From CAJXNP01 sp050305935 (lineage in GTDB: Bacteria; Bacteroidota; Bacteroidia; Cytophagales; Cyclobacteriaceae), in the NCBI GenBank assembly GCA_050305935.1, contig JBNLGG010000013.1, positions 1 through 64,000 on the forward strand: a stretch of 64,000 nt of DNA. Reading direction: 5' to 3'. Positions 60,982-64,000 of the stretch are shown in pieces. The position numbers and the translations under genes were made by a program. The notes under the pieces were generated by a model that made no database searches, had not been told where the DNA came from, and worked only from the letters and a program-made list of their open reading frames with translations. Every line of letters begins with the position of its first letter. The stretch's first letter is position 1.

Positions 60982-63135
60982 ATGTCACAAAAAGTAATTA
61001 CAAAAACTTTAACCCTCGCAGATGGTAGATCCATTACCATAGAAACAGGAAAGCTTGCCAAACAAGCAGACGGATCAGTAGTAGTGCGCATGGGAAACAC
61101 CATGCTGTTAGCTACAGTAGTATCCAACATTGACCCGGTAGAAGGGGCAGACTTTTTGCCATTATCGGTAGATTACCAGGAAAAATTTGCAGCAGCCGGA
61201 AAAATACCCGGTGGATTTTTGAAAAGAGAAGGAAGATTATCGGATTATGAAATTCTGATCAGCCGATTAGTAGACAGGGCATGCAGACCGATGTTCCCCG
61301 ATGATTACCATTCGGAAACACAAATCAATATTCAACTGATTTCAGCAGATCCGGAGGTATTACCGGACGCCCTGGCTGCCTTAGCCGCATCTTCTGCGCT
61401 GGCGGTATCTGACATCCCGTTTAACGGACCTATCTCAGAAGTGCGAGTAGTAAAGGTAGATGGAGGAATGGTTATCAACCCCTCTCCTGAATTAATTAAA
61501 AAAGCTGATATTGATCTGATCGTGGCCGCTACCATGGAAAACATCATCATGGTGGAAGGTGAAATGAATGAGGTGTCTGAGGAGGATATGCTCGAAGCTT
61601 TAGCTACAGCACACGAAGCTATTAAAGAACAATGTAAACTTCAGTTGGAACTTCAGGCTGAGGCTGGCACAGAAGTAAAAAGGGAATATAACCATGAGGT
61701 AAATGATCCCGATCTCGAGAAACAACTGTTCGACACCTACTATGACAGGTATTATGAAGTGGCAAAAAAGACAATTGTCAATAAAAAGGAAAGAAAAGAA
61801 GCTTTTAGTGCTATTGAAAATGAGTACCTGGAGTCACTTCCGGAAGATCACGAACTTGATACAGCGCTAATCGGCAAGTATTTCCATAAAATTGAAAAGG
61901 AAGCGGCAAGAAACCTGACTCTAAATGAAAAGATTCGATTGGATGGGAGGAAGTTAAATGAGATCAGACCTATTTGGTGTGAGGTCGATTATCTACCTTC
62001 CGCACATGGTTCAGCCGTATTTACAAGGGGGGAAACCCAGTCATTGTCGTCTGTCACGCTAGGCACAAAGATGGATCAGCAAATGATCGACGGAGCTATG
62101 CATTCGGGTTATAACAAATTTATCCTCCATTATAATTTCCCGGGATTTTCAACAGGTGAAGTAAGACCAAACAGGGGTCCCGGTAGAAGGGAAGTTGGTC
62201 ACGGAAACCTGGCTTTGAGAGCATTGAAAAAAGTGGTTCCATCAGATGATGCGAATCCATATACCATTCGAATTGTTTCAGATATTTTAGAGTCAAACGG
62301 ATCTTCATCCATGGCGACTGTTTGTGCCGGCACATTGGCTATGATGGATGCTGGTATTAAAATATCAGGGCCTGTGTCAGGAATTGCCATGGGTATGATC
62401 TCAGATGCCAAAACCGGTAAATATTCCATTTTGTCTGATATTTTAGGAGATGAAGACCACCTTGGTGACATGGACTTTAAAGTAACCGGAACTGCAAAAG
62501 GTATCACCGCCTGTCAGATGGACATTAAAATTGACGGGCTTTCACATGACGTTTTAAAAGAGGCACTTTATCAGGCGAAAGAGGGGCGACTACACATACT
62601 TGGTAAAATGACTGAAGTGATCAGCGAAGCAAGGACAGATCTTAAACCGTCCGCACCAAGAATCCATGAGATGAGGATTGCCAAAGAACTAATTGGAGCT
62701 GTGATCGGGCCAGGTGGTAAAGTGATCCAGGAAATTCAAGCTACCACAGGTGCTACGATTGTGATCGAGGAAGTTGACAATGCCGGTGTCGTTCAGATTT
62801 TTTCCAATGATAAGGATTCATTAGATAAAGCCATCGGTAGGATTAAGGCCATTGTAGCCGTTCCAGAAGTAGGTGAAGTGTATGATGGTGTGGTTAAGTC
62901 CATTCAGCCATTTGGAGCATTTGTGGAATTTATGCCAGGTAAGGAAGGTTTGCTTCACATTTCTGAAATAAAATGGGAACGAATTGCCGATATGAAGGGT
63001 ATATTAGAAGTAGGTGAGGATGTAAAAGTGAAATTGTTGAACATTGATCCAAAAACAGGTAAGTTCAAATTGTCCAGGAAGGTGTTATTGCCAAAGCCTG
63101 AGAATCACAATGCAAAACCTGAAAAAAAGGATTAA
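60982..63135 (+). CDS. pnp: Polyribonucleotide nucleotidyltransferase (PNPase)
   Basis: 717 residues. Two RNase PH domains are visible, the first starting [20 protein letters not shown] and the second with [18 protein letters not shown] and [25 protein letters not shown] segments. [15 protein letters not shown] carries the catalytic Asp pair. A KH domain ([20 protein letters not shown]) is at about 565-620 and an S1 domain ([18 protein letters not shown]) at about 632-700. It degrades RNA from the 3' end by phosphorolysis. Confidence 0.98.
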   Translation: MSQKVITKTLTLADGRSITIETGKLAKQADGSVVVRMGNTMLLATVVSNIDPVEGADFLPLSVDYQEKFAAAGKIPGGFLKREGRLSDYEILISRLVDRACRPMFPDDYHSETQINIQLISADPEVLPDALAALAASSALAVSDIPFNGPISEVRVVKVDGGMVINPSPELIKKADIDLIVAATMENIIMVEGEMNEVSEEDMLEALATAHEAIKEQCKLQLELQAEAGTEVKREYNHEVNDPDLEKQLFDTYYDRYYEVAKKTIVNKKERKEAFSAIENEYLESLPEDHELDTALIGKYFHKIEKEAARNLTLNEKIRLDGRKLNEIRPIWCEVDYLPSAHGSAVFTRGETQSLSSVTLGTKMDQQMIDGAMHSGYNKFILHYNFPGFSTGEVRPNRGPGRREVGHGNLALRALKKVVPSDDANPYTIRIVSDILESNGSSSMATVCAGTLAMMDAGIKISGPVSGIAMGMISDAKTGKYSILSDILGDEDHLGDMDFKVTGTAKGITACQMDIKIDGLSHDVLKEALYQAKEGRLHILGKMTEVISEARTDLKPSAPRIHEMRIAKELIGAVIGPGGKVIQEIQATTGATIVIEEVDNAGVVQIFSNDKDSLDKAIGRIKAIVAVPEVGEVYDGVVKSIQPFGAFVEFMPGKEGLLHISEIKWERIADMKGILEVGEDVKVKLLNIDPKTGKFKLSRKVLLPKPENHNAKPEKKD

Positions 63136-63218
63136 ATTTTAATTTTTGCTAAACAATATAATATTCGATGCGTATTATATATGTTTTGTTAAATGATAAA
63201 AAAATCAAGTCATAGAAT

Positions 63219-64000
63219 ATGAGACAACTCAAGATTAGCAAACAGATTACCAATCGTGAAAGTCAATCTTTAGATAAGTACCTTCAGGAAATCGGGAAGG
63301 TAGATCTTTTGACACCTGACGAAGAGGTAGAGCTGGCTAAGAGGATTCGGGAAGGTGATCAGATGGCCTTGGAAAAGTTGACGAAAGCAAACCTTCGATT
63401 TGTGGTTTCTGTTGCTAAGCAATATCAAAATCAAGGATTGTCATTGGGGGATTTAATTAACGAGGGAAATCTTGGTTTGATTAAAGCGGCCCAGCGATTT
63501 GACGAAACCCGTGGTTTTAAATTTATTTCTTACGCCGTATGGTGGATCAGACAGTCCATCCTTCAGGCATTGGCAGAGCAGTCCAGGATTGTTCGTCTTC
63601 CACTAAACAGGGTAGGATCTTTAAACAAAATATCAAAGACTTTTTCCGAATTGGAGCAAAAATACGAGCGTGAGCCGTCACCTGACGAGTTAGCTGATGT
63701 ATTGGATGTTACCACGGCAGAAGTAGTGGATACTCTGAAGATTTCAGGACGACACGTGTCGATGGACGCGCCTTTCGTTCAAGGAGAGGAAAACAGCTTG
63801 CTGGACGTATTGGAGAATGATGGAGAGGAAACTCCTGACAATGAATTGATGAACGATTCATTAAGAAAAGAAGTACAAAGGGCCTTATCTACCCTGACCC
63901 AACGGGAAGCGGATGTAATCAGCCTTTATTTCGGCTTGAATGGAGAGCACTCCATGACGCTGGAAGAAATAGGTGAGAAGTTTAACCTTACCAGAGAGCG
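63219..64000 (+). CDS. rpoD: RNA polymerase primary sigma factor RpoD/SigA, C-terminus beyond window
   Basis: 260 codons from the [23 protein letters not shown]. Region 1.1 is absent and region 1.2 ([20 protein letters not shown]) starts near the N-terminus, as in the roughly 287-residue Bacteroidota sigma factors. Region 2 ([20 protein letters not shown], then [19 protein letters not shown] and [14 protein letters not shown]) is complete, region 3 and the start of region 4 ([17 protein letters not shown]) follow. The last visible residues are in region 4.2 ([13 protein letters not shown]). It recognises the TAnnTTTG-type promoters found in this window. Confidence 0.97.
   Translation, partial: MRQLKISKQITNRESQSLDKYLQEIGKVDLLTPDEEVELAKRIREGDQMALEKLTKANLRFVVSVAKQYQNQGLSLGDLINEGNLGLIKAAQRFDETRGFKFISYAVWWIRQSILQALAEQSRIVRLPLNRVGSLNKISKTFSELEQKYEREPSPDELADVLDVTTAEVVDTLKISGRHVSMDAPFVQGEENSLLDVLENDGEETPDNELMNDSLRKEVQRALSTLTQREADVISLYFGLNGEHSMTLEEIGEKFNLTRE

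Overview
The window reads as a chromosomal stretch of a Bacteroidota bacterium, probably a free-living, Cytophagales-like lineage. The signs are a type IX secretion (T9SS) C-terminal sorting domain, a TonB-dependent receptor with a carboxypeptidase-like plug extension, lipoproteins with a Cys close behind the signal, TAnnTTTG-type -7 promoter boxes, a short region-1.1-less RpoD, and the order rpsO-pnp-rpoD. The lineage below phylum is inference. No phage, insertion sequence, CRISPR array or rRNA was seen. One 99-base run of N interrupts the TonB receptor.

Layout. 1-4167 (minus): the end-truncated LTD lipoprotein and a catalytic/non-catalytic M16 peptidase pair. 4436-7767 (plus): a SUMF1-like protein, a Tat-exported Gfo/Idh/MocA oxidoreductase and a Tat-exported TIM-barrel isomerase-like protein, probably acting on sugars. 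8740-15269 (plus): DUF4956 membrane protein, HlyD-like adaptor, TolC-like protein and a very large CotH/LTD protein with a T9SS tail, behind a promoter-like box and four GTTA repeats phased at exactly 11 bp. 16544-25771 (plus): a tight seven-gene operon of propeller proteins, a three-CxxCH cytochrome, a Rid-family protein and two periplasmic ligand-binding proteins, followed by an eighth gene, a 1179-residue TPR/FG-GAP/ASPIC lipoprotein. These last two loci are the best candidates for undescribed systems.

29680-34398: a decayed nucleotidyltransferase-type gene, a BlaI/M56 regulatory pair with an operator array, small membrane proteins and a soluble histidine kinase. 34827-38068: kdsB with divergent kdnA and kdnB, the gene set for making and activating 8-amino-Kdo (Kdo8N), which suggests lipopolysaccharide carrying the amino form of Kdo. 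38107-44804: assorted enzymes (radical SAM, nitrilase, GNAT, SDR, HAD, a second Tat-type Gfo/Idh/MocA protein).

45013-56680 (minus): DinB-like protein, cyclophilin, alpha/beta hydrolase, TonB receptor with a 16-residue-repeat protein, hslV coupled to a 36-residue membrane peptide and a secreted protein, the pyruvate dehydrogenase E2 subunit, and a 945-residue metalloprotease/propeller/barrel protein. 56724-64000: class III aminotransferase, elongator tRNA-Met, START-like protein, an enlarged LptF/LptG permease, rpsO, pnp and the start of rpoD. Palindromic intergenic repeats of at least two families (CCTGTCAGG type and ACTTTCnGAAAGT type) are scattered through 15-35 kb.
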